A DNA stretch of 64,000 bases from Pirellula sp. (GTDB lineage Bacteria > Planctomycetota > Planctomycetia > Pirellulales > PNKZ01). Below, piece after piece: positions 27,601 to 37,587 of the stretch (the stretch's first letter is position 1; every line of letters starts with the position of its first letter). The notes below the pieces were generated by a model. That model was not told the origin of the DNA and did no database searches. It worked only from the letters and a program-made list of their open reading frames with translations. The DNA is taken from the NCBI GenBank assembly GCA_013822735.1, contig PNKZ01000012.1:62001-126000 (forward strand). Direction: 5' to 3'. A program made the translations under genes and the position numbers.

Positions 27601-30600
27601 AGCGGTAGCCCGTTCGGCACGGGGACCAGCCTTACCGTGAGCGGCGGCTCGCTCGAACTGGAAGGCATCAGCACCGCCAAAACGATCAGCGGCCAATCCC
27701 TCACAACCGGCGGCGGTCGCCTCGTACTCGACGCCACCGCCGGCGGCGTGACGAACTGGACCTTTAACAGCGTCGCTCGAACCGGGTCCGGGACCTTGAC
27801 CGTCGTCCCTTTCAGCGGCCAACTCGATTCGAAAGAGATCTTCACATTCACGGGTGCGACGACGACGAACAGTATCCTCTCCCCGTGGATTGCGGCGCAA
27901 ATAAGCGGCGCCAATTCCAGCGGCGATTTCCTCAAACTCAGCGGTTCGCAGTTGAATGTCGCCGACTATTCCGGCCTACTCGACATCAATTCCGCAGTGA
28001 ACACGACGGTCTTCTCGGCCACCTCTTCGACGACGAATGCACTCGTGCTCGACGGCCTCACATTCGCGCTCAAAGTCGACAACGCGACAATTAGCGGCCC
28101 GGGCTTGACGCTCACCGTCGGCAACGACTCCGCCACGATTCCCGGCGGTATTATCCTGAACAACAATGCGTCCATCACCACCGGTCGACTGGCTTTCGGA
28201 GCGTCGGAAGGGGCGATCTACGTCGGCGGCGCCTCGACGGGCACGGCTGTCGGCACGATTAGCTCGGCACTCTCGACGACCAATGCCAACGGCATTACGA
28301 AATTCGGCCCCGGGACGCTCATCCTTTCCGGCGCCAGCTTATACACCGCTCCGACCAATGTTAACGAAGGAACGCTCCAAGCGTCCGCTGCCAACGTTTT
28401 GGCCGGCGGACTTGTCGGCAACGCGCTGACCGGATCGATCTACAACGTCGCAGCCGGAGCGACGCTCGACATCGCCGGATTCAATCAGCGGATCGGCGGC
28501 CTCAGCGGCGACGGTAAAGTGCTGCTCGGTACCGGTTCGCTCACCGCGGGACTCAACGGCAGCACCAATACCACGTTCAACGGCACCATCATCGGCGGCG
28601 TCGGCAGCAAATTTGTGAAGAACGGATCAGGGACGCTCACCATTAGCGGCGGGTATCAAGGGGCGCCGGCGATTGATGTCGACGAACTCGTCGTCGAACG
28701 GGGCGTGTTGCTAATGAACGTCCGCGATCCTTCCTGGCACGGCCCGTTACCGGGCGGACCCGCGATCCCCGAGTCGACCAAAATCACGCTCCGCGGCGGT
28801 ACGCTTGAATTGCGCAACGGGTCCGATGTCGGCAACATCAATCAGAACATTGCGTTTCGCAACAACGTTACCGTTACCGCCTCGTCGACTTTGAGTTTAG
28901 CGCGAATCGAAAACGACGGCTCGGGGAGTAAGGATTTGCTGCTCGGCAACCTGACGATCGGCAATCAAAGCCTTACGAGCGGGAGCAGCGTCGGCGGCGG
29001 CTTGCACTCGCTGCTCTTCGGCAATACGACGCTCATCGGCTCGGCCATCTTCAATGCGAGCTCGAACGCCCTTGGTCTCCAGGGGACGATTTCCGACGGC
29101 AATGCCGGATACACGATTAATAAACTCGGCGCCAACTCGATGTATCTCGGCGGAGACAGTCTTTCGACGTTTTCCGGCGGAGTCGTCGTCAATGCGGGCA
29201 CCCTGCAATACGGCTTCCGGGTCGGTATCACCAACATACCCAGCGCGACGGCGAACGCAGGCACCGGCCATGTGCTCCTTAATCCGACGACGACGAACAC
29301 CGCCGTACGCTTAGCGAGCGCTGCCAACTTGGCGACCGGGAGCAGGCTATTTGTCTACAGTACTCCGTCGTCAATTTCACGCGTGGAGCTTTGGGCCGAT
29401 CTCGACTTCGCGACGATCCCCATCAGTTCTACCGGCAGAGGTACGCTCTCGATGTCGACGCAGTTTTGGACCACGCCGCTCGACATGGCCCGTTACGGCG
29501 ACGGCTCGTGGTATCTCGGGGCATTTCAATTTGTGGATGAAGGTTCGACTTCGAACACCATTCAGCCCTATACCACGCTGTACACGGCGACGACCCTCGG
29601 CGTAGGGAAGGACAACACTTATCGCTTCGGCGGTTCGAACGCCGGTTCATCCGGCGCCGGCGGCATCGGCGTCGTCGCCGTGCAAGAGGCGAACGTTCTG
29701 ACCGGCGGCGCTGCGGTCGTCGTCGGCGCACCGCTGAGCGTAGTCAGCTCTACGGGTTCGCCGGTCACCCCCTCGAGCACAACCGGCACGTTGCAACTCA
29801 ACTCCAGCCAGAACTACACCGGCAACACCGTGGTCTACCGCGGCGGCTTGAACCAGTTGCTGCTGAGCACGCTCGATTTCCGCGGCACGCTCGCCTCGCC
29901 GACAATCGAAGTCGAAGGAATTCTCGCCGCCGTCGGCGCCGGCCGCTTTTCCGACGACGGACTGACGAACCTGAACACCGTCGTCCTCCGTCCCGGCTCG
30001 ACCTTGCGACTCGACTACGGCATTGCCCAATCCGTGTGGGGCTTCACGCCGGTGCTGAGCACTACGCCGCAATCGGCGACCGGATTCACGAACAAGTGGG
30101 GCGACGCCGTGCCGCTGTTTCTCAACGGCGCAACGCTGGATCTGGTGAGCGGAAGCAGCCTGGTCACGACGGAATACATCAATCAGTTGCAACTCGCCGG
30201 CGGTGCCGATTTACGCATTCGCAGCTTGGGCACCAATGGGCAAATGCAATTGATGCTCGGATCCGCGCTGTCGCGCAGCGGGTTGGCGACTCTGAGCGTG
30301 GAAACCACGGTCGCGGGCGGACTCGGCGGTGCGGCGGCCACGGGACAAATCGGCCGGCTCTTCTTTACAAACATCGTCGACGCGCCGGCACGAGGCCTAG
30401 TCGGATCGACGACCGTGAACATGGTCGCACCGTGGATCGTGAACGGCATCGACAACTCGTTCGTCGACTACGATCCCATTCTCGGCCTGAGGAATGCCGC
30501 GTTCGCCGCCAACAATACCTCGGCAACTTTTAACGCCGGTTCAAACAACGGCACCGACATCATTGACGGCACCTTCAACGTCAACACCACGACGACGCAG

Positions 30601-33600
30601 ACGAATACCGGCACATCGAGTATTTATGCTCTGCGACTAGGCAACAACTCGACGACCACCACCACCGTCAGCCTGACCGGCGGCACCATCAATATCTTCG
30701 GCGGCGGATTGATCACGCAAATCTCAAGTCAGCCGCAATCGATTGGAATTTCCAGCAATCTTTACTTCGGCAACGGTTCGACCCCCGTCGAAGCCGCAAT
30801 CTACACCTCCAACGCCACGACGACCGCGGTCGCCCAGAATACGACGACGTTGAGCGGCGGCGTCACCTCCTCAGGACTGTCGAAAGGGGGCGCCGGCACT
30901 TTAATTCTGAGCGGCACCAACGCGATCGGCGGCACTATTCAAGTCAATAACGGCATTCTGCAGCTCAACGGCTTGCCGGCGATGGGAGGCGCATCGTCCT
31001 TGGTGATCGGCGGCGCAAACTCCTCGTTCAATTCCGTACTCACGGCCGCCAACACTCCGTTCGCCACGCTGTCGCTCCGCAGCGATACGCCGGTTAGCTT
31101 CGCGCCGATCACCGTGCTCGAAGGAACTCCGTATCTTACGCTCACCCTCGGGTCGGTCTCGAGCGGTTCCGGTGTCGTGATCTCCATTCCGTCGCTCACG
31201 CTCAATACCGGCAACGTCGCAGGGGGACAGATCCTCAACTTCTCAAGCAGCAGCTCTTATATCGGCACGGTCACCGGCGCCACGACGATCAACGGCGGCG
31301 GCTCCCTTGTGCTTAACGCCGCCGCTACGCTCAACCTAAACGGAACCGTCAGCGGTATCGGTGCTAAGATCGTCAAGCAAGGGGTAGGTTTGGTGAATCT
31401 GGCCGTCGCCAACACCTTTTCCGGAGGCGTCGAAGTCCAGAGCGGTACGCTTCAGCTCCGCACGTCGACCTCCCAGGGTTCCGGCGACGTGACGCTCGGC
31501 GGCGGTACCATCACGCTCATCAACGCCGCTTCAACGACCTTCTTCACCGGCAGCAATCTCACCGTCACGGGCAGCTCCACGCTCAGCCTCGACCGCAACG
31601 GCGCAGCCGGTGCGACGACATTCACCATCGGCGCAACCGGTTCGAACAAAGCGTTAACCCTCGTCGACGGCCTGTTTACCGTCAGCTCGACCACTACGTT
31701 GAACTCGCTGGTCGTCAGCGTTCCCACGGTGTTGGCGGGCAATCCGGGCATTAGCTCCAGTTCCAATAGTCCGCTGGTGCGATTCGATTCACCGATCTCC
31801 GGCGGCGGACAATCGCTCACGAAAACGGGACCGGGCCGCGTCGGCTTCTCCGACGTCAACACCTTCGACGGCACGCTCTCCGTCCTCGACGGCATCGTAC
31901 AAGCGCAGAACGCGACGGCCCGATTTACCGGCGTCGGAGGCAAAGTCGAAGTGCTTCCCGGAGGGTCCGTGATCGCCTCAGGCCTTAACTCTTTTGCGAA
32001 TAGCGGAGGCATTACACGGTTGGTCAGCACTGCGGTCGGCACGGCTTCGCTGGGCGTCAACTTCGTGCCGGCGTCGCAGTCGGACTACGCAACATTGCTG
32101 CCGGCCTCGGGCGTCACATCGCTCGTCGGCAACGGCGGTGCGCTACTGATCGAAATCACCGGCTACAACCAACCGCTCAACATGAGCACGCTTTACAACG
32201 GCGACTGGTGGCTCGGCACGACACTGACTTCCACCACTCCTTCGATCACAAGTACGCTGACGGCGGGCCTGAATAATTCCTATCGCTTCGGCGGCGGGAA
32301 CGGCAACTTTATTCTGAGCGCTGCGAACCTTCTTACCGGCGCGAATCGCGTACTTTACGGCAAGCCGAATGCCGTCAATACCATTACCCAGCCCATTCTC
32401 TCCGGCAACTACAACTACTCGCTCGGCACGACGATCGCACGCGGATCGATCGTGTTCGCTCGCAGCGGCAATGCGAACACGCCGTTCGGCACCGCCGCCG
32501 TCGACGTGTTCGGCACGCTCGAGTGGGACGGCGTCGCCGGCTCCGCCGTTAGCGGGCTGGTCGGAGCCGGCGGCTCAAGCGCCAATAGCAACGTCGTGAC
32601 GCTCCATCCCGGCTCCATCCTGCGTTTCGACAACCTTCAGCCCGGCAACTTCAACTCGGGCACGGCCACGGGAGGTCGTTGGGCGGACGCCGCGCCGATC
32701 GCCCTAAACGGAGCGACGGTGACCTTGCTTGGTTCCGGCACCGCCGTAACGACCGAGGTGGTCGGTGCATTGTCCTACACTCGTGGTTCAACCGTGATCG
32801 TCACCCGCGGCACGGCGGCACTATCGGCGACGCTCGACTTCAGCTCCCTCACGCGCAACGCCGGCGGCACGCTCACCATCTCCACGACTGCCGCGGCGCT
32901 CGGAGCAGCGACGAACTTCGAGCGAGTTCTGTTCAGCGGCATCGCACCGACGCTCACCAGCAACATGCTCAGCCCGTCGATCGTCGGGCAAACCGAGAAC
33001 GTCTATCTCACGTACGATTCCACGCTCGGCCTGAAGGCGATCGACACTACCGTCGCCAACACGTTCTATACGGCCATCACAAATGGCGCGTTTACCGGAA
33101 TCACCGGCGGCACCAAGGTAATCGACATCACCACGACCGCGGCCACGCTGTCAGGCAACCCCGACATTTACGCCCTCCGCACTAACCAAAACGTCAATAA
33201 TTCGTCAGGCGGCATATTCTCGCAAATCACGATTCGCTCCGGCGGTTTCCTCGGATATGCCAACACGACCGTGGCGCCCGATCTGCTCTTTGCCGCCGAC
33301 GGTTCCACGCCGTCGGAAGGGCTGATGTACTCCGGTTCGGGATTCACAACCACGATCAACGGAAAAATCCGAGCTTCGAGCCTCGTCAAGTTTGGCGCCG
33401 GCACGCTTATCCTCAACGTCGATCAAACGAACATGACCGGCAATTGGGTCGTGAACTCCGGCACTCTTACGGTCGCGACCCCGGGAGCGCTGGGAAGTTC
33501 CGGCAGTGAAGTGACCCTCAACGGCGGCGCAGCCGGCGGACCGGTATTAAACTTCGTATACGATGTCGGCACGATCGACGTCATGTCGTTCGTGTCCGGT

Positions 33601-35673
33601 AAGATTACCGCCTGGGACAATAACACCATACAGTTCGGCGCTGCGACCACGACAACCGACCGCACGGCTGCAATCGCCGACATCGATCTTAAAAGCACGG
33701 CCGGCAGCCCGGGCGGCGAGACCACCGGCAACCGCATTCTCTTCAATATTCTCGGCAGCCGTAACACGCTGACCACGGGCACGGTGACGCTGTACGACGA
33801 CTACATGGTGAACGTCGACGGCGGAACCACGACCTTTACGCTCGGTTCCTCGGGCAACGTGGTATTCGACGAACTCAATAACCAAGGGACCCCGCTGTTT
33901 AATGCCGGCCTGACGAAAACGGGAGACGGCACGTTGACGCTGAGGGACAACGGCACGAGTTTCGTCAACGGAAAGATCGTCGTCGCTCAAGGGACGCTGC
34001 GCGTAACCGCCAACGGCAGCCTCGGCGATGCGACGTCCGCGGCGACAATCGACTACGGCGGCGCACTCGATGTCGCCGCTTCCAACTTCGCCCCCCTCGG
34101 GTCGCTAACGTTCAGGCCCGGCTCGATTGAGCGTTGGTCGGTCGAGAACGCCCGTAATCCGACGAGCACTTACACCGTCGACCCCGGCGTAACGCTGCAA
34201 TTGAACACCAGCCTCACAACCGCTCGCACGATCATCTTAAACGGCGGCGGCGTGCAAGGCTTCCTCCGCGCCGACGACGACGCGACGGTCGTCTTCCGCA
34301 AGGCCGGAGCCGGAATCAATTGGGTCTTGTCGGCTGATTCATTCGTCGGCACCGCAGGCCCGCTGTACACGGTTACCGCCGGCGCGCTCACCGACCCGGG
34401 CAAAACGCAACCGTTCGGCGTTCCGTACAACACCACGATCGTCGGTGCCGTACTTGAGCTACAAGGATCGATTAGTGAGTCCGGCGGAGCACGCAGCCTC
34501 ACGAAGCTCGGCCCGGAGCTCGTGATCCTCTCCGGCACCAATACCTACAGCGGCGGCACGTTTGTCCGCGAAGGGACCTTGCAACTCGGCTCGTCGAACT
34601 CAATGCCTTCATCGAGCTTCCTTTGGACCACGGCAGGCTCGATGTTCGACGTCAACGGCTACAACGCCACGGCCGCCTATTTGCAAGGGGCCGGCGGTTC
34701 CATCGTCAACGGCAACCCGACCATGAGCACGCTTACGTTCGGCAACGGCGTCAGCTCGACGTACGCAGGACAAATTTCCGGTCCGCTCTCACTCTCAAAA
34801 GTCGGTGCCGGAGTGCAGACCTTGTCGGGAATAGCAAGCCACCTCGGCTCCACAAGCGTTCTATCCGGCGGACTAACGATCGCCCCGACCGGCGCCGTTC
34901 AGAATGTCGGCGGCATTGTCGTCGCCGGTAGTGCAACGTTGAACGTACAAGGCAGCGTCAGCGGCTCCGGCACGGTGTCCACCGCCGGCGTCGTCAACGT
35001 CAGCGGCGCGCTCAACACCACCACGACGGTAACAGTCTTAGGCGGCGGATCGCTGACAGGAGCCGGCGGCACCGTGAGCGGCGCGGTGAGCGTGCAAAAC
35101 GCCGGCATCTTGGCCCCCGGCGACGGCGGAGCAAACCCCTACAACGGCATCGGGCAATTGAATATCAGCGGCTCGGGCAACGTGCTGACGCTGCAAGGAG
35201 GCTCACAGATCTACTTCGAGTATCAAGACCCGCTCGGTTCAAATCCCGGCACGAACTGGGATCTCATCAATCTGACTTCTTCCGGAAATCTGCTGGTGCA
35301 AGCTACGGCCGCCTCTCCGATTACTTTGCATCTCGGCGTAACAGGCGGCGGAGGCTTCGACGCCGGCACTTCGTACAGTTGGAAGTTTCTGCAAGCGGCC
35401 GGCATTTCGACAACGGGCCCCGATCTCATCGGCGACCGGTTCCTTGTCGAAACCGGCGCCATGTTTGGATCCGGCGCTCCGTTCGAGGGGCAGATGGTGG
35501 GAGGTACCTTCTACGTCAGTCAATTAAACAACGATCTCTACCTCAACTACGCGTACGAGAGCGTACCGGAACCGGGCTCCCTGATGTTGTGCACGCTCGC
35601 AGGCGCGGCAGGCTACCTCCGACGCCGGTTCCAGCGCCGACGACAGACGAGCTTGCTAAAAAGCTGTGCTTGA
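24664..35673 (+). CDS. Giant autotransporter-associated beta-strand repeat protein with PEP-CTERM sorting signal
   Basis: 3669 residues. An N-terminal hydrophobic segment (YVWLVALIAYSGNLSNVASGA) is the likely signal peptide and is followed by YTWTNTTGNWSSDPLWGG. The body is a Gly/Thr/Ser/Asn-rich beta-helix made of many PATR-type repeats (for example SLTKAGAGRLILSSANSFNG, LTKLGPELVILSGTNTYSGG), with LSGxNTYTGGT as the recurring word. Three copies of a G(D/S)W-x-LG...YRxGG module occur near residues 422, 1610 and 2510. The C-terminus EPGSLMLCTLAGAAGYLRRRF plus a basic tail is a PEP-CTERM exosortase signal, without a beta-barrel, so this is not a classical autotransporter. It is probably a cell-surface or matrix fibre. 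No exosortase gene is in the window. The start is uncertain: no ribosome binding site is visible. Confidence 0.85.
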   Translation: MASSQSCEEHSQFRSSISRYVWLVALIAYSGNLSNVASGATYTWTNTTGNWSSDPLWGGSHVTGTDPADILIFGGTGTTQYRATNDILPGGVAGPFKLNQLHLNSSASVTEYLFGNALQFDNAGSKITIANTGGFAINNKLILNTGVTVDSSGTTTAAAGITFGRLGMAGALSGSGLLTLNSSRTTPLYTLFGNNTDFSGGVTLTTGTLAIGERNALGTGTLTLAGGTTVRAASGSTGTIGNTVLLNGNVTFSGQAAVLGSLDFGGSFRLQNAARTLTVSTSEVLISGVIDDGAGALKGSIVKAGTAALILGGANTYTGGTTINASSGTLRVTASGRLGANVSGNDIVLGAGSFLRLASPSNIGNLQKLTVNGTAANYAVLGLGFDALPSTLGSSGIVSTTPNVLAVDGIRYTQTIDLAGLGGGDWSLGATNANGVFAGTLLPGNGSVYRLGGGGGVLRVVASNALSDSAASLQVGVGGVTNGGGTVILEAAQSYGGGTTVSAGATLIALTNAALGSGNNITLSGGTLDLRVSNVFGAVATNYALRNITTTANSTMVFGSYNGGVTPTITVGSLTFGSGTSLTVNPSFNGTQGNPQLRFGGSTMLNGNNTITVNTGAGVALDGSIDGTGSLTKAGAGRLILSSANSFNGDVTLSAGLLTLADPSALSSGSLTLSGGELELRSDGTGSGQTIPFNITGAGGLTITASSAINVDRLSYGGTSFNNTIEISAPTNLNAAGLTLTVNSASGTSDNSLQGANPLGIFAGTGYRLKLSGPMSLANAGVATFTFSTISAPLEISGNITETGSGAKSLSKSGRNNLILSGTNNYTGSTAVTRGALFVMNNGALGSTTGITLADATAGTLAITWNTDLFAGPGITVTAPITVGTITGSTTGGSAAMGTLVAGASSFSGNVTVTRNLVQLMAFDAASTVNFTGVISNTGGVTKLGSGLVVLNPSAGTGNTFSGAVTVAAGRLRGVVPTTSGSPFGTGTSLTVSGGSLELEGISTAKTISGQSLTTGGGRLVLDATAGGVTNWTFNSVARTGSGTLTVVPFSGQLDSKEIFTFTGATTTNSILSPWIAAQISGANSSGDFLKLSGSQLNVADYSGLLDINSAVNTTVFSATSSTTNALVLDGLTFALKVDNATISGPGLTLTVGNDSATIPGGIILNNNASITTGRLAFGASEGAIYVGGASTGTAVGTISSALSTTNANGITKFGPGTLILSGASLYTAPTNVNEGTLQASAANVLAGGLVGNALTGSIYNVAAGATLDIAGFNQRIGGLSGDGKVLLGTGSLTAGLNGSTNTTFNGTIIGGVGSKFVKNGSGTLTISGGYQGAPAIDVDELVVERGVLLMNVRDPSWHGPLPGGPAIPESTKITLRGGTLELRNGSDVGNINQNIAFRNNVTVTASSTLSLARIENDGSGSKDLLLGNLTIGNQSLTSGSSVGGGLHSLLFGNTTLIGSAIFNASSNALGLQGTISDGNAGYTINKLGANSMYLGGDSLSTFSGGVVVNAGTLQYGFRVGITNIPSATANAGTGHVLLNPTTTNTAVRLASAANLATGSRLFVYSTPSSISRVELWADLDFATIPISSTGRGTLSMSTQFWTTPLDMARYGDGSWYLGAFQFVDEGSTSNTIQPYTTLYTATTLGVGKDNTYRFGGSNAGSSGAGGIGVVAVQEANVLTGGAAVVVGAPLSVVSSTGSPVTPSSTTGTLQLNSSQNYTGNTVVYRGGLNQLLLSTLDFRGTLASPTIEVEGILAAVGAGRFSDDGLTNLNTVVLRPGSTLRLDYGIAQSVWGFTPVLSTTPQSATGFTNKWGDAVPLFLNGATLDLVSGSSLVTTEYINQLQLAGGADLRIRSLGTNGQMQLMLGSALSRSGLATLSVETTVAGGLGGAAATGQIGRLFFTNIVDAPARGLVGSTTVNMVAPWIVNGIDNSFVDYDPILGLRNAAFAANNTSATFNAGSNNGTDIIDGTFNVNTTTTQTNTGTSSIYALRLGNNSTTTTTVSLTGGTINIFGGGLITQISSQPQSIGISSNLYFGNGSTPVEAAIYTSNATTTAVAQNTTTLSGGVTSSGLSKGGAGTLILSGTNAIGGTIQVNNGILQLNGLPAMGGASSLVIGGANSSFNSVLTAANTPFATLSLRSDTPVSFAPITVLEGTPYLTLTLGSVSSGSGVVISIPSLTLNTGNVAGGQILNFSSSSSYIGTVTGATTINGGGSLVLNAAATLNLNGTVSGIGAKIVKQGVGLVNLAVANTFSGGVEVQSGTLQLRTSTSQGSGDVTLGGGTITLINAASTTFFTGSNLTVTGSSTLSLDRNGAAGATTFTIGATGSNKALTLVDGLFTVSSTTTLNSLVVSVPTVLAGNPGISSSSNSPLVRFDSPISGGGQSLTKTGPGRVGFSDVNTFDGTLSVLDGIVQAQNATARFTGVGGKVEVLPGGSVIASGLNSFANSGGITRLVSTAVGTASLGVNFVPASQSDYATLLPASGVTSLVGNGGALLIEITGYNQPLNMSTLYNGDWWLGTTLTSTTPSITSTLTAGLNNSYRFGGGNGNFILSAANLLTGANRVLYGKPNAVNTITQPILSGNYNYSLGTTIARGSIVFARSGNANTPFGTAAVDVFGTLEWDGVAGSAVSGLVGAGGSSANSNVVTLHPGSILRFDNLQPGNFNSGTATGGRWADAAPIALNGATVTLLGSGTAVTTEVVGALSYTRGSTVIVTRGTAALSATLDFSSLTRNAGGTLTISTTAAALGAATNFERVLFSGIAPTLTSNMLSPSIVGQTENVYLTYDSTLGLKAIDTTVANTFYTAITNGAFTGITGGTKVIDITTTAATLSGNPDIYALRTNQNVNNSSGGIFSQITIRSGGFLGYANTTVAPDLLFAADGSTPSEGLMYSGSGFTTTINGKIRASSLVKFGAGTLILNVDQTNMTGNWVVNSGTLTVATPGALGSSGSEVTLNGGAAGGPVLNFVYDVGTIDVMSFVSGKITAWDNNTIQFGAATTTTDRTAAIADIDLKSTAGSPGGETTGNRILFNILGSRNTLTTGTVTLYDDYMVNVDGGTTTFTLGSSGNVVFDELNNQGTPLFNAGLTKTGDGTLTLRDNGTSFVNGKIVVAQGTLRVTANGSLGDATSAATIDYGGALDVAASNFAPLGSLTFRPGSIERWSVENARNPTSTYTVDPGVTLQLNTSLTTARTIILNGGGVQGFLRADDDATVVFRKAGAGINWVLSADSFVGTAGPLYTVTAGALTDPGKTQPFGVPYNTTIVGAVLELQGSISESGGARSLTKLGPELVILSGTNTYSGGTFVREGTLQLGSSNSMPSSSFLWTTAGSMFDVNGYNATAAYLQGAGGSIVNGNPTMSTLTFGNGVSSTYAGQISGPLSLSKVGAGVQTLSGIASHLGSTSVLSGGLTIAPTGAVQNVGGIVVAGSATLNVQGSVSGSGTVSTAGVVNVSGALNTTTTVTVLGGGSLTGAGGTVSGAVSVQNAGILAPGDGGANPYNGIGQLNISGSGNVLTLQGGSQIYFEYQDPLGSNPGTNWDLINLTSSGNLLVQATAASPITLHLGVTGGGGFDAGTSYSWKFLQAAGISTTGPDLIGDRFLVETGAMFGSGAPFEGQMVGGTFYVSQLNNDLYLNYAYESVPEPGSLMLCTLAGAAGYLRRRFQRRRQTSLLKSCA

Positions 35674-35816
35674 TAGCCCGATCCGATTGATCAAGTGCGT
35701 GCATGGGCAAAAGTGCGGGCCGGCGAAGCGCGGTATCCGATACCGACGCGTCGCTCCGAAAACCTCCGGCCCTCGTGTTCGTCCGAGTAAGGGCGTCGAC
35801 AAACGCGGTAACCTGG

Positions 35817-36743
35817 CTACCGCACAGCCCCGTCGAGACGGCGATCGCAGGCTTCCCACGGGGCCAACGGCAGATAGAGGCAGAGCATGTAGATTGGAAA
35901 CATGGCGATCTGGAACAACGCCATCGTACCGAGATGGAAGCTCACACCAATGAGCAAGGTCGGCAGACGCAACCGCGGGATAAGCATCAGCAGCGGAAAC
36001 CCGAGCTCCCAGCAAAGCGTCGTCCAAGTCATTGCGACAATTGCCGCCTCGGGAATCGGCAGCGCGTCGGTGGGAAACCTCGTCCAGCCAATGTGCCCGA
36101 GAACGTCGTGCATCACTTGGCCGTTGCGCCAATCGCCCCCGGCAAACTTATAAGCGCCGTTCATAAAATAGATGGTCGCCAACTGCACGGTGAGCAATCG
36201 AACCGGCCAAGGATAAATGAGCACGGGACGTGCCGGACCTGAGCGCAGGCGCCGCCGAAGTCCGTCGAGAGTCCATGCCGCACCGCAAGGGGCAAGCATC
36301 AAGTAGAAGAGCCCGATGTTCCGGACATTGTCGCCGGAGTTGTGCAGATAGAAATTGGCGTTCTGCACGGAGACGGCCAGCATCCAGGCAATTGCGGCAC
36401 AAACCCGGGGATAGACGCCGAGCGTCAACAGCAAAGCCGCCGCAGCCCATACGGACAACGCCGCGCGCATCCGTTCCACGTCGGAAATGCCGCCGAGCAG
36501 CGACCAACGGCCGAAGTCGGCCAGCCGGCCGGCGAAGATTTCCGGACTCCCCAAACTATTGCCGCCGAAGAAATCGTGCACGCTCGGCAAGTAGAAACAA
36601 AAGATGTCGACCAACAGCGCGAGCCCCATGCCGATGCGAAACGCCGCCATTCGCTCGGCGCGAATCGGCTTGGTCCACCACGCAGAGCCGGCAAGCGACC
36701 CGAATAGCCGCGGCTTCGTTCCGACGACGGGAATGCTATTCAT
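35817..36743 (-). CDS. HTTM (vitamin-K-dependent gamma-carboxylase-like) multi-pass membrane protein
   Basis: 308 residues from ATG 36743, eight bases inside the upstream gene's 3' end. Segments RAERMAAFRIGMGLALLVDIF, YLHNSGDNVRNIGLFYLMLAP and QLATIYFMNGAYKFAGGDWRNG..VM are hallmarks of the HTTM family (horizontally transferred transmembrane domain, related to gamma-glutamyl carboxylase). About seven membrane spans are visible. The bacterial function is unknown; proposals include carboxylase-like or scaffold roles. The overlap with the gene at 36736-37587 implies translational coupling and joint function. Confidence 0.82.
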   Translation of the reverse strand: MNSIPVVGTKPRLFGSLAGSAWWTKPIRAERMAAFRIGMGLALLVDIFCFYLPSVHDFFGGNSLGSPEIFAGRLADFGRWSLLGGISDVERMRAALSVWAAAALLLTLGVYPRVCAAIAWMLAVSVQNANFYLHNSGDNVRNIGLFYLMLAPCGAAWTLDGLRRRLRSGPARPVLIYPWPVRLLTVQLATIYFMNGAYKFAGGDWRNGQVMHDVLGHIGWTRFPTDALPIPEAAIVAMTWTTLCWELGFPLLMLIPRLRLPTLLIGVSFHLGTMALFQIAMFPIYMLCLYLPLAPWEACDRRLDGAVR

Positions 36744-37587
36744 CGTCTTGCTCCGTGCCGTCGGGTTCCCCATCGCGCGCGACGGGAATAAAGAGTTTCG
36801 CAAACGGATCGTAAACTTCGAGCCGTGCCGCGTCCGCCTGAATATCCGAAGTTGGGTCCGAAGCGTTCAGCGGCAAGCGAGCCAAGGGGACTTCGCTCGG
36901 TTCGCCCCGCATTGCCGTTCTATTTGCTTGAGAATTTGTAGGATAGATTCGCACCGACAAGATCAGTTCCGACGGCGAAGGGACACCGACGTGCTCGGCC
37001 TGCCACGTGCGCAATCGCCAACGAAGATAGGCGGAAATCGACTTTGATTGTCGACGCACGCAATCCCGGAAGAACTGCCGCCAACCTTCCATTTGGTCCG
37101 GCGCTACATCCGCTTCCTTCCAATAGGCCAGCGGCGAGGCCAAACGCACCTCGTAGTGAAACAGGCGATCCAAGCTGCTCGGCACGCGCACATACGAGCC
37201 GGGATCAGCGGGATCGTGGGCCGATCGCAATAGCACCGGCGGATGAATCGGCGGCGCATCGGCGCCTGCATCCCAACGCAACGCGACGGCCGGAAAAACG
37301 GCTTGCGAAGGAAACTGGGGTGCGAACAGCCACCACATCTGATACTGGCCGGTGAGACGCGACCACGCGTCGGTCGCCGTCGCAGCCAAATCGATCAACG
37401 GAGATTCCACCCTCTGTTCAGGGTACACCTCGCGTAGTTCCGACAGTTCGTCAAACGTCATCGTCCGGTGCGGAAAGGCGTCGACGAGGTTCGATAACGG
37501 GATGAAGGTCAGCTGCCAACAAACCAGCAGCCCCAACAATGCCGATCGCACGTTCGAAAGGTCGGTAATTTCTCGAAGCCGGAACAT
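36736..37587 (-). CDS. HTTM-partner protein with one N-terminal membrane anchor, unknown function
   Basis: 283 residues from ATG 37587 (MFRLREITDL); upstream in-frame codons look non-coding. One hydrophobic helix is near residues 14-33 (SALLGLLVCWQLTFIPLSNLV), followed by an extracytoplasmic domain with QYQMWWLFAPQFPSQAVFPAVALRWDAG and REFF-like aromatic segments. Genes of this layout commonly sit beside HTTM genes in planctomycetes, which is also the case here with an 8-base overlap. No catalytic motif is recognised. Confidence 0.65.
   Translation of the reverse strand: MFRLREITDLSNVRSALLGLLVCWQLTFIPLSNLVDAFPHRTMTFDELSELREVYPEQRVESPLIDLAATATDAWSRLTGQYQMWWLFAPQFPSQAVFPAVALRWDAGADAPPIHPPVLLRSAHDPADPGSYVRVPSSLDRLFHYEVRLASPLAYWKEADVAPDQMEGWRQFFRDCVRRQSKSISAYLRWRLRTWQAEHVGVPSPSELILSVRIYPTNSQANRTAMRGEPSEVPLARLPLNASDPTSDIQADAARLEVYDPFAKLFIPVARDGEPDGTEQDDE

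Noticed and set aside
24664-35673. Reading the long repeat array as a CRISPR or as DNA-level tandem repeat
   Set aside because: Repeats are at protein level with diverged codons in one continuous frame; there are no constant-length repeats with unique spacers. No CRISPR array was seen anywhere in the window.
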